Shown: positions 1 through 5,815 of the stretch, in pieces
Layout of the letters: each line of letters starts with the position of its first letter
How positions within the stretch are numbered: position 1 is the first letter of the stretch
NCBI GenBank assembly: GCA_007120055.1
Contig: SKOL01000438.1
Location: 1 to 5,815, forward strand
Origin: Anaerobacillus sp.
GTDB taxonomy: Bacteria; Bacillota; Bacilli; Bacillales_H; Anaerobacillaceae
Length of the DNA: 5,815 nt
Direction of reading: 5' to 3'
The notes under the pieces: model-generated
The model's database searches: none
Told to the model about the DNA's origin: nothing
What the model saw: the letters and a program-made list of their open reading frames with translations, nothing else
Translations under genes and position numbers: made by a program

Positions 1-16
1 CTTAATTAAATTAATG

Positions 17-25
17 TGATATACT
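17..25 (+). promoter_or_regulatory. Extended -10 promoter of ppsA
   Basis: TGATATACT fits an extended -10 element (TGn followed by TATACT, five of six matches to TATAAT) for the housekeeping sigma factor. A -35 box at normal spacing would straddle or precede the window edge, so it cannot be judged. Transcription would start near position 32, giving a leader of about 26 nt before the TTG start. Two AT palindromes flank the box: TTAATTAA at 2-9 and ATTAATTAAT at 29-38. They could be operator half-sites or chance in AT-rich DNA. Confidence 0.5.
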
Positions 26-42
26 ATTATTAATTAATCGTT

Positions 43-51
43 AAAGGGGAG
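43..51 (+). promoter_or_regulatory. Ribosome binding site of ppsA
   Basis: AAAGGGGAG is a strong Gram-positive Shine-Dalgarno sequence ending 7 nt before the TTG at 59. This spacing decides the start, because no ATG or GTG lies nearby in frame. Confidence 0.8.
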
Positions 52-58
52 AAACAAC

Positions 59-2407
59 TTGGCACAATTTCAGTACATTCGCTTATTTGAAGAGATAGGC
101 AAAGACGATATTTCATTAGTTGGTGGTAAAGGAGCGAACTTAGGAGAGCTAACACAAAAAGGTGTTAATGTTCCTCCTGGATTTTGTGTAACTGCCACCG
201 CATACAGTGACTTTATTGAAAAAAGAGATTTAAATAAAAAGATAAATAGTATAACTGATTGTATTGATTATGAAAATACAGCAGAGTTACAAATGAAGTC
301 GCAACAAATTCGAAGTTTAATTGAAAAAACAGACATGCTAGAGTCCGTTGAAAAAGAAATTCGTGAAGCATACAGTCAGTTCAGTCAATTAGTAGGTGTT
401 AATGATCCAGACGTAGCTATTCGAAGTTCGGCAACTGCTGAAGATTTACCAGAAGCGTCTTTTGCTGGGCAACAAGACACTTATTTAGAGATTTGTGGCG
501 TTAATGAAGTCATTAAACATGTTAAAAAATGTTGGGCATCGTTATGGACAGCACGAGCGATTTATTATCGTGAAAATCAAGGTTTTGATCACTTCGACGT
601 TTCCTTAAGTGCGGTTGTTCAAAAGATGGTAAATAGTGAAAAGGCAGGAGTTTTGTTTACGGCAAATCCTGTAACAAATAATCACAATGAAATTATGATT
701 AATGCATCATGGGGATTAGGGGAAGCAGTTGTATCTGGTATCGTTACTCCTGATGAGTATTTAGTTGATAAAAAAACACTCGCTATAAATGAAAAGCAAA
801 TCGCAACAAAAAACGTGCTTATCGTTAAAAATAAAGAAGCCGTTGGTGCAGTCGAAGTTGCTGTTAAAGACTATTTAGGATATGAACAAGTTACATCTCA
901 ATGTTTAGTAGATGAAGAGATTAACAACTTATGTACAAGTAGTTTGAAGATTGAAGAAATCTATAATGCACCCCAAGATATTGAATGGGCGCTCGATAAT
1001 GATACGAAAGAGTTATATATATTACAAGCTCGACCAATTACAACATTGAAGGAGGAAGATGGCGAAGTGAAAGAAACTAAAGTAGATCGCCGGCCACTTG
1101 TACGTGGATTAGCGGCTTCACCGGGTATGGTAAGTGGTAAAGTAAGAAAAATAAAAGATATTAGTGAAATTACTCGTGTTCAAAAAGGAGATATTTTAGT
1201 AACGGTAATGACAAACCCGGATATGATTCCAGCACTGAAGAAAGCTGCAGCTGTTGTCACTGATGAAGGTGGGCGTACATGTCATGCTGCAATCGTTTCC
1301 AGAGAGTTAGGGATCCCTTGTATTGTTGGGGCTAATACAGCAACAGAAGTGTTAGAAGACGAAATGGAAATTACCGTAGATGCAACTCGTGGGGTTGTTT
1401 ATAGTGGCAATTTAGTGCAAGAGACGAAACAAGAGGTTGCAGCAACGAGTACTCAAACGGCTATTGATGAAGCGTTGCTTGCCCAACTTGCACCAGTTAC
1501 TGGAACAAAAGTTTATATGAACTTAGGAGAAGCAGAATTAATTCATAAATATAAAAACCTACCTTTTGATGGTATAGGGTTAATGAGAACTGAATTTATA
1601 TTTACGAATATTGGGGTTCATCCGATGTATTTAGTTAGAACAGGACAAGAAGAAAAATTAATTGACGGTATGTCTGAAGCTATTACAACAGCAGCTGAAG
1701 TGCTCTATCCAAAACCTTTAGTCGTTCGTTTAAGCGATTTCCGTTCTAATGAATTTCGTGGCCTTATCGGTGGGGAAGAAGTTGAGCCAGAAGAAGCTAA
1801 CCCAATGATCGGCTGGAGGGGCGTTTCCAGGTACATCTCCCCAGACTATGAAGCAGGATTTAGACTTGAATGCCAGGCAATTAAGAAAGTTCGAGAAGAA
1901 TATGGCTTAACGAATGTAAATGTTATGCTCCCGTTTGTACGTACCCCTTGGGAAGTGGAGCAAGTGAAGGAAATCATGGCTGAAGAAGGATTAGTTCAAA
2001 ACAACCAATTTAAAATTTGGATTATGGCTGAAGTACCTTCTGTCATTTTTGACGCAGAACAGTTTGCACAACTCGTAGACGGTTTTAGTATCGGGAGTAA
2101 TGATCTAACACAGTTAATTATGGGTGCCGATCGCGATTCAGGAATATTAAATAGTATGGGTTACTTTGATGAAAGAAGTCCTTCAGTGAAACGAGCAATT
2201 CAAATGTTAATCGAAGCAGCTCATAAGCATGGAAAAACAGTTTCGATTTGTGGCCAGGGGCCATCCCTTTACCCTGAACTTACAGAGTTTTTAGTAGAAT
2301 CTGGAATTGATAGTATTAGTGTCAATCCTGATACGATTAGCTATACGAGAAGGTTAATCGCATCAGTAGAACAAAAACTTATTTTAAATAAATTGCGTAA
2401 ACTATAA
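59..2407 (+). CDS. ppsA: Phosphoenolpyruvate synthase (pyruvate, water dikinase)
   Basis: This cytoplasmic enzyme makes PEP from pyruvate, ATP and water, giving PEP, AMP and phosphate, and feeds gluconeogenesis. At 782 residues it matches the usual length (E. coli PpsA is 792). Three domains are visible in the family order. The N-terminal ATP-binding domain spans about 14-330, with GGKGANLGEL (Lys24), IRSSATAEDLPEASFAGQ and the closing ILQARPIT. The mobile phosphohistidine domain spans about 348-446, with GGRTCHAAIVSREL and catalytic His409. The C-terminal PEP/pyruvate barrel spans about 482-775, with GLMRTEF (Arg510), DGFSIGSNDLTQ near 674 and the proton-donor Cys731 in ICGQGPS. No key residue is missing. 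The order (ATP-grasp, His, barrel) separates it from rifampicin phosphotransferase-like relatives, which lack the barrel. It starts at TTG, supported by a strong ribosome site. A stem-loop follows the stop, so it is probably monocistronic. Confidence 0.95.
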   Translation: MAQFQYIRLFEEIGKDDISLVGGKGANLGELTQKGVNVPPGFCVTATAYSDFIEKRDLNKKINSITDCIDYENTAELQMKSQQIRSLIEKTDMLESVEKEIREAYSQFSQLVGVNDPDVAIRSSATAEDLPEASFAGQQDTYLEICGVNEVIKHVKKCWASLWTARAIYYRENQGFDHFDVSLSAVVQKMVNSEKAGVLFTANPVTNNHNEIMINASWGLGEAVVSGIVTPDEYLVDKKTLAINEKQIATKNVLIVKNKEAVGAVEVAVKDYLGYEQVTSQCLVDEEINNLCTSSLKIEEIYNAPQDIEWALDNDTKELYILQARPITTLKEEDGEVKETKVDRRPLVRGLAASPGMVSGKVRKIKDISEITRVQKGDILVTVMTNPDMIPALKKAAAVVTDEGGRTCHAAIVSRELGIPCIVGANTATEVLEDEMEITVDATRGVVYSGNLVQETKQEVAATSTQTAIDEALLAQLAPVTGTKVYMNLGEAELIHKYKNLPFDGIGLMRTEFIFTNIGVHPMYLVRTGQEEKLIDGMSEAITTAAEVLYPKPLVVRLSDFRSNEFRGLIGGEEVEPEEANPMIGWRGVSRYISPDYEAGFRLECQAIKKVREEYGLTNVNVMLPFVRTPWEVEQVKEIMAEEGLVQNNQFKIWIMAEVPSVIFDAEQFAQLVDGFSIGSNDLTQLIMGADRDSGILNSMGYFDERSPSVKRAIQMLIEAAHKHGKTVSICGQGPSLYPELTEFLVESGIDSISVNPDTISYTRRLIASVEQKLILNKLRKL

Positions 2408-2410
2408 AAT

Positions 2411-2487
2411 ATGGCTATCCTATAATATGTGTCAGTCGCCTCTTAGGTTTAATTAAGAGGTGGCCGACATTGTAGGATAGCCATTTT
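2411..2487 (+). terminator. Long stem-loop terminator after ppsA
   Basis: ATGGCTATCCTA (2411-2422) is perfectly complementary to TAGGATAGCCAT (2473-2484), starting 4 nt after the ppsA stop. Inside it a second helix forms between about 2429-2443 and 2454-2470, ending in CCTCTT/AAGAGG around a 10-nt loop, with some wobbles and a mismatch. Only four T residues (2484-2487) follow the stem, and an A-run precedes it, so the T tract is weak and the structure could also act on the minus strand. A terminator is the simplest reading given its place. An RNA-stabilising 3' hairpin is the alternative. Confidence 0.7.
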
Positions 2488-2500
2488 GTATGTAGTTGGT

Positions 2501-2527
2501 TTGTAAAAAGGACCTTTAACATACAAT
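2501..2527 (+). promoter_or_regulatory. Weak promoter candidate for the MBL lipoprotein
   Basis: TTGTAA (2501-2506) and TACAAT (2522-2527) resemble -35 and -10 boxes, but the spacer is 15 bp, shorter than the preferred 17. An 11-bp palindrome, AAAGGACCTTT (2507-2517), lies exactly between them and could be an operator. A separate promoter is expected here because a stem-loop separates this gene from ppsA. The assignment itself is tentative. Confidence 0.3.
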
Positions 2528-2553
2528 ATAAATGGTAGGAAACAGCTTAGATT

Positions 2554-2562
2554 AAAGGGGAG
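2554..2562 (+). promoter_or_regulatory. Strong ribosome site without a standard start codon
   Basis: AAAGGGGAG is identical to the ppsA ribosome site. The codon at normal distance (6 nt) in the downstream reading frame is ATT at 2569. The first standard start, TTG at 2584, is 21 nt away, too far for ordinary initiation. The other two frames contain no start before they stop. Either ATT is used, or a start codon has been lost or misread. Confidence 0.6.
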
Positions 2563-2583
2563 ATCATTATTTTATTTTTTATT

Positions 2584-3867
2584 TTGAGTTTATTTATGAT
2601 GGCAGTCGTAGCGACTAGGTTCAAAAATATGAACTATAATCATTACATTATTGTTTCACTCGTTTCTATTATTTTTTTATTAAGTGGTTGTGTGGAAGAA
2701 CCTCACGATGCAGCACAAATAATTGACGAAGAAGTTGAGACGAGTGTCAATGAAGAAAAAAATCAACAACATGATGAAACGATTAATGAAAGCATATCGG
2801 AGAAAGAAGGATCAAATGACAGGAAAGAAACAAGTATAGACGAAACAACAAATGGCGAGGCATATGTTCACTTTATTGACGTAGGACAAGGAGACGCAAC
2901 TCTGTTACAAGGCCCAGATTTTACGATTCTTATCGATGCTGGCCGTCATGACCGTAATGATGTTGTGCCATATTTACAAAATATTGGTATTGCTCAAATC
3001 GACTTGGTGGTTGGAACTCATCCGCATGCTGATCATATTGGGCAAATAGATAAAGTGCTAGAGGCGTTCCCTGTTCAGGAAGTGTGGATGTCAGGAAGTT
3101 CTCATACGACAAGGACGTTTGAACGAACCTTAAATGCAATTATAGAACATGACGTTGATTATTATGAGCCAAGGTCCGGTGATGAGTTTCAAATTGGGTC
3201 TGTATTTATAAATGTTATTAACCCTGTTCAACTTAGTGGTGATTTCCATGAAGATAGCATAAGTTTAGTGGCGAAATACGGTGAAATTTCTTTCTTGTTT
3301 ACGGGTGATGCTGAAAAACAAACGGAAGAAGCAATGTTGCAAAGAAATGAACCGGTTGAAGCTGATATTTTTCAGTTAGGACACCATGGGTCTACTACAT
3401 CAAATATTGAAAAATTTTTGCGAACAGTCGATCCCGACATAACCATTTATTCTGCAGGGGTAGATAATTCGTACGGCCACCCTCATCGAGAGGTCATTGA
3501 AAGGTTATATATGATGAATATTCCTGTTTACGGCACGGTAAGTAACGGCACGATTATTATCACAACAGATGGAAAAACGTATACTGTCGATGCCGAAGCT
3601 GTAACTTTACCAAAGGAAGAAAATGATCATGTGACTAACAGCGAAGATGAAGAAGAAAAGTCACCTCCTATTTCAGGAGAATGTATTGACATAAACAATT
3701 CCTCATTACAACAGTTACAAAATATAACTCAAATAGGTGAAGAAAGGGCTAAGCAACTTATTGAATTAAGGCCATTTTCCTCCATAGATGAGTTAACGAG
3801 AATAAACGGTATCGGATCAGGAAGATTAAAAGAGATAAAAGCAGAAGGGAAAGCGTGTGTAGGTTAA
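2584..3867 (+). CDS. Surface lipoprotein: ComEC-type MBL hydrolase fused to ComEA-type HhH
   Basis: This is predicted to be a lipoprotein on the outer face of the membrane that hydrolyses phosphoester bonds, perhaps in DNA. Numbering is from TTG 2584. A hydrophobic stretch at 21-33 leads into lipobox LLSGC (Cys36), followed by a charged Glu/Asn/Asp-rich linker (37-93). The metallo-beta-lactamase domain (about 94-335) has the ComEC-like opening HFIDVGQGD, the metal motif HPHADH (146-151), Asp242 in FTGD, LGHHGS (265-270) and YGHPH (297-301), so the metal site looks complete. After a second acidic linker comes a ComEA-like helix-hairpin-helix domain (367-427) with two hairpin motifs (QIGEERAKQLI and GIGSGRLKEI), bracketed by Cys367 and Cys425. 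There are no ComEC channel helices, so this is not ComEC itself. The start is uncertain: ATT 2569, TTG 2584 and ATG 2629 (giving a compact 20-residue signal peptide) are all possible. The substrate is inferred. Confidence 0.85.
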   Translation: MSLFMMAVVATRFKNMNYNHYIIVSLVSIIFLLSGCVEEPHDAAQIIDEEVETSVNEEKNQQHDETINESISEKEGSNDRKETSIDETTNGEAYVHFIDVGQGDATLLQGPDFTILIDAGRHDRNDVVPYLQNIGIAQIDLVVGTHPHADHIGQIDKVLEAFPVQEVWMSGSSHTTRTFERTLNAIIEHDVDYYEPRSGDEFQIGSVFINVINPVQLSGDFHEDSISLVAKYGEISFLFTGDAEKQTEEAMLQRNEPVEADIFQLGHHGSTTSNIEKFLRTVDPDITIYSAGVDNSYGHPHREVIERLYMMNIPVYGTVSNGTIIITTDGKTYTVDAEAVTLPKEENDHVTNSEDEEEKSPPISGECIDINNSSLQQLQNITQIGEERAKQLIELRPFSSIDELTRINGIGSGRLKEIKAEGKACVG

Positions 3868-3877
3868 TTTAGAATGT

Positions 3878-3902
3878 AAAATTTAAAATTTAAAATTAAA
3901 AT
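3878..3902. repeat. Short A4T3 tandem repeat
   Basis: AAAATTT occurs twice in tandem (3878-3884, 3885-3891), then decays to AAAATT and AAAAT. It overlaps the left arm of the inverted-repeat element. It is a low-complexity AT tract. The 7-bp period is not in phase with the helix, so strong DNA bending is not expected. Confidence 0.6.
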
Positions 3903-3923
3903 CAAAAAAATGTTATTTGAGTA

Positions 3924-4032
3924 AATTTCATAATTACCAAAAATGAGCCATATCACGCAATATATAGTTTGCGAATGGTTTTGACGCAACTATATATTGA
4001 TCTTAGTGGCGAGAATAATGAATTATGAAATT
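3924..4032. repeat. 109-bp hairpin made of three stacked stems
   Basis: Three colinear complementary pairs nest around one centre. AATTTCATAATT (3924-3935) pairs with AATTATGAAATT (4021-4032), 12 bp perfect. GCCA (3947-3950) pairs with TGGC (4007-4010). CAATATATAGTTTGCG (3958-3973) pairs with CGCAACTATATATTG (3985-3999), 15 bp with one bulged T. The internal loops are nearly symmetrical (11 against 10 nt, then 7 against 7), and the apical loop is 11 nt. No T tract follows, so it is not an ordinary intrinsic terminator, although it may still impede transcription. It could be the core of a mobile element or a structured RNA. Confidence 0.7.
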
Positions 4033-4118
4033 CATTGATTTATAAAAAAGATACTATTGGAGGCATCTTCAATAATTTAATTTCGTCAATTTTACATTTT
4101 ACAATACAAAAGTGGCAT

Positions 4119-4149
4119 CCTAACGATATGTATGATTAACGTTAGGGGG
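4119..4149 (+). promoter_or_regulatory. Ribosome site of the subtilase, partly within a small hairpin
   Basis: AGGGGG (4144-4149) lies 7 nt before the ATG at 4157 and decides that start. Its first three bases belong to CGTTAGG (4140-4146), which is perfectly complementary to CCTAACG (4119-4125) across a 14-nt loop. If transcribed, this hairpin would partly hide the ribosome site, which would allow translational control. A TATGAT box (4131-4136) sits in the loop but has no matching -35 element. TACAAT at 4100-4105 is another weak -10 candidate, with only TTTAAT (4076-4081) as a poor -35. Confidence 0.5.
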
Positions 4150-4156
4150 TACTCAT

Positions 4157-5815
4157 ATGCGTCGTTTAGCAACGCTTTTTAGCATAGTATTGATAGGTAT
4201 AATCTCAATTTGGTATGTAAATGACCATGGGCAAGAAGAGTATTATGGTCAAACAGAAATGTCACCGATACAAATGCAAGCATTCGACAAAATCATGGCA
4301 GAAGATCTTTCATATACAACGTCAATGTTTATTGATCAGCTGAAAAATCAACTAATTCGTTGGAGTGAAAAAGATCTTTCAAATGAAGAACTATTTGAAA
4401 AATTCAATGACGAGTTAATTGAACACCATCATTTTGAATCATTTGCCTTAGTCGATAATGGGAAAGTTGAAATTATCGCTGGAGAGATGGATGAAAGTGA
4501 TTTGGAAAAAATCGTCCATTCTTTTGAAGAAATTAAAAGCTCTGATCCGTACACGAAATCAGGAAATGAGTATATGCTGATGAGTTGTTCAATTGACGAG
4601 GAAAAAGAAGTTGTAGGTGAAATTGATTTATCGTTTGTCAAAAAATATGTACGTGATTTAGCGCATGTAGCAGATGCAAACGGAAATTTATTTATTGGTG
4701 GGGATGAGGTTGATGTAGATTTTGAAGGAGATGGTATTCGACCAGCTGGTGCAGTTGAAAGTGTCCCTGAATTAGGTTGGAAAATTGTAGTTTCATCAGA
4801 TGGAGAAAAGCAGGTAGAACCAGATTACGTAGATCATGAAGTAGTATTAAGCTTCGTAGATGGGGTTAATGGTGATGAATGGATTCAGCATTCTCCTTTA
4901 GCTCTCGTCAAAAATGGAGGACCTTACTATGTTGTTCGTGATGAGACAAGACCAACAGAGCAATTAGTATATGAACTAAGCTTGTTGGAAGAAATAGAGG
5001 CGGTAGAACCAAATTACTTTTACACAAAGCAACAACAGGAACCGTTTGTAAGAAGAGACGGTGAGTTTCCTAATGATGAGTTTTTTGAACCTTATCAATG
5101 GAATTTAACACAAATTTTTGCAGAAATTGGATGGGACATTTCTAGTGGTTCAGAAGATATACCGATAGCAATATTGGATAGTGGTGCAGACCCAGAGCAT
5201 GAAGATTTAAAAGATCGCATCATAAAGGGGTATAACGCATTTAAAGATGATGGTGAGTTTTATGATGAACATGGTCATGGGACGCATGTCTCTGGTATAA
5301 CTGCTGCAATGACAAATAATGATATAGGGATTGCAGGAGTTTCTTGGTTCAATCCAATTTTACCTGTAAAAGTGTTAAACGAAGATGCAGAGGGTACGGC
5401 ATTTGAAGTTGCAAATGGAATTCGGTGGGCGACGGACAATGGGGCAAAAGTTATTAATATGAGCTTAGGTGATACTTTTAACTCAAGGATTATGCATGAT
5501 GCGGTCCGCTATGCATATAAAAATGATGTTGTATTAATCGCTGCAGCTGGTAATGACAATGTCGAAACTCCGATGTATCCGGCAGCCTACGATGAAGTTA
5601 TTGCTGTTTCAGCGGTTGACAATCAGCGTCATAAAGCCATTTTTTCAAATTTTGGAAACCATATTGAGGTAACTGCTCCAGGAGAACATATCCCGAGTAC
5701 ATTTCTTGATAACTCGTACGTAATGATGTCCGGTACATCAATGGCTGCTCCTCATGTTGCTGGTTTAGCGGGGCTAATTCGTTCAATACGTCCAGAATTA
5801 TCAAATGATGAAGTA
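4157..5815 (+). CDS. Membrane-anchored S8 subtilisin-like protease with sensor-like N-terminus (3' end beyond window)
   Basis: This is a serine endopeptidase of the subtilase family (S8), predicted to act outside the cell membrane. The window shows 553 codons and no stop. Residues 4-21 form one hydrophobic segment after MRR, without a lipobox or clear signal peptidase site, so a signal anchor is likely. Residues about 25-215 resemble a Cache-type sensor: a long helix, then FALVDNGKVEI (96-106), VVGEIDLSFVKKYV near 152, DANGNLFIGG (173-182) and ELGWKIVVSSD near 205. Residues about 227-290 look like a subtilase propeptide closing with VEPNY (283-287). The catalytic domain starts near PNDEFF (305), as in thermitase-like enzymes. 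It contains Asp341 (ILDSG), His374 (HGTHVSG), oxyanion Asn466 (AAAGND) and Ser528 (SGTSMAAPHVAG), so the triad is complete. The extent beyond 5815 and any C-terminal domain are unknown. Confidence 0.93.
   Translation, partial: MRRLATLFSIVLIGIISIWYVNDHGQEEYYGQTEMSPIQMQAFDKIMAEDLSYTTSMFIDQLKNQLIRWSEKDLSNEELFEKFNDELIEHHHFESFALVDNGKVEIIAGEMDESDLEKIVHSFEEIKSSDPYTKSGNEYMLMSCSIDEEKEVVGEIDLSFVKKYVRDLAHVADANGNLFIGGDEVDVDFEGDGIRPAGAVESVPELGWKIVVSSDGEKQVEPDYVDHEVVLSFVDGVNGDEWIQHSPLALVKNGGPYYVVRDETRPTEQLVYELSLLEEIEAVEPNYFYTKQQQEPFVRRDGEFPNDEFFEPYQWNLTQIFAEIGWDISSGSEDIPIAILDSGADPEHEDLKDRIIKGYNAFKDDGEFYDEHGHGTHVSGITAAMTNNDIGIAGVSWFNPILPVKVLNEDAEGTAFEVANGIRWATDNGAKVINMSLGDTFNSRIMHDAVRYAYKNDVVLIAAAGNDNVETPMYPAAYDEVIAVSAVDNQRHKAIFSNFGNHIEVTAPGEHIPSTFLDNSYVMMSGTSMAAPHVAGLAGLIRSIRPELSNDEV

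Larger units (their letters stand above)
3873..4098. repeat. Nested inverted-repeat element, possible MITE-like sequence
   Basis: The outer arms AATGTAAAATT (3873-3883) and AATTTTACATT (4088-4098) are perfect 11-bp inverted repeats enclosing 226 bp, which begin six bases after the preceding stop codon. Within them lies a long hairpin (listed separately). Terminal inverted repeats, small size, high AT content, no coding capacity and intergenic position suit a miniature transposable element. However, no convincing target-site duplication can be seen, and only one copy lies in this window. The sequence beyond the 11-bp core is only partly symmetrical. A non-coding structured leader or 3' region remains possible. 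Confidence 0.45.

Noticed and set aside
1049..1061. AAGGAGG followed by ATG, looking like an internal start in ppsA
   Set aside because: The ATG at 1059 is out of frame and reads only three codons before a stop. The site lies in the linker between two ppsA domains.
2930..3139. Open frame of 69 codons on the minus strand
   Set aside because: It lies wholly inside the MBL domain coding sequence on the opposite strand, with no recognisable product. It is a shadow of the real gene.
2584..3867. Calling this gene comEC or comEA
   Set aside because: It lacks the multi-helix channel of ComEC, and the HhH is only its C-terminal part, so neither symbol is justified.
3981..3986. TTGACG, close to a consensus -35 box
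   Set aside because: No -10 element lies 16-18 bp downstream (TAGTGG at the expected place), and the sequence is part of the hairpin loop and stem.
4059..4063. GGAGG, a possible ribosome site in the spacer
   Set aside because: No ATG, GTG or TTG follows within usable distance, so no small gene can be supported.
3868..4156. CRISPR array or tRNA in the spacer
   Set aside because: There are no regularly spaced direct repeats and no cloverleaf or CCA-type acceptor. The only repeats are the inverted pairs and a short AT tandem tract.
4429..4641. Open frame of 70 codons on the minus strand
   Set aside because: It is opposite the subtilase N-terminal region, low-complexity Ser/Ile-rich, and without a family resemblance.
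5598..5804. Open frame of 68 codons on the minus strand
   Set aside because: It is antisense to the conserved SGTSMAAPHVAG region, so its openness comes from the constraint on the subtilase.

Overview
The window looks like a chromosomal segment of a low-GC, Gram-positive, Bacillaceae-type bacterium. The signs are AT-rich codon use, strong AAAGGGGAG Shine-Dalgarno sites, TTG starts, a lipobox signal peptide and a secreted-type subtilase. The acidic composition of the two exported proteins would suit a salt- or alkali-tolerant species, but that is only a hint. All three genes lie on the + strand, and each has its own intergenic control region, so they look like separate transcription units.

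Layout: (1) 1-58 holds an extended -10 promoter and a ribosome site. (2) 59-2407 is a complete, intact phosphoenolpyruvate synthase (ppsA) with ATP-grasp, phosphohistidine and PEP-barrel domains. (3) 2408-2583 holds a long stem-loop that probably ends ppsA, a weak promoter candidate, and a strong ribosome site whose correctly spaced start codon is missing. (4) 2584-3867 encodes a predicted surface lipoprotein that joins a ComEC-type metallo-beta-lactamase domain to a ComEA-type helix-hairpin-helix domain. (5) 3868-4156 is a 289-bp AT-rich spacer containing a nested set of inverted repeats (outer pair 3873/4098, inner imperfect hairpin 3924-4032), followed by a small hairpin that overlaps the next ribosome site. 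(6) 4157 to the window end is the 5' part (553 codons, no stop reached) of a membrane-anchored S8 subtilase whose N-terminal extracytoplasmic region resembles a Cache-type sensor.

The genes do not form an obvious pathway. ppsA is central metabolism (gluconeogenesis from pyruvate). The other two products are predicted to act outside the membrane, on nucleic acid (or another phosphoester) and on protein respectively, which would fit macromolecule scavenging or surface processing. The best leads for something less described are the nested inverted-repeat element, the MBL-HhH lipoprotein with its odd start, and the sensor-like region fused to the subtilase.
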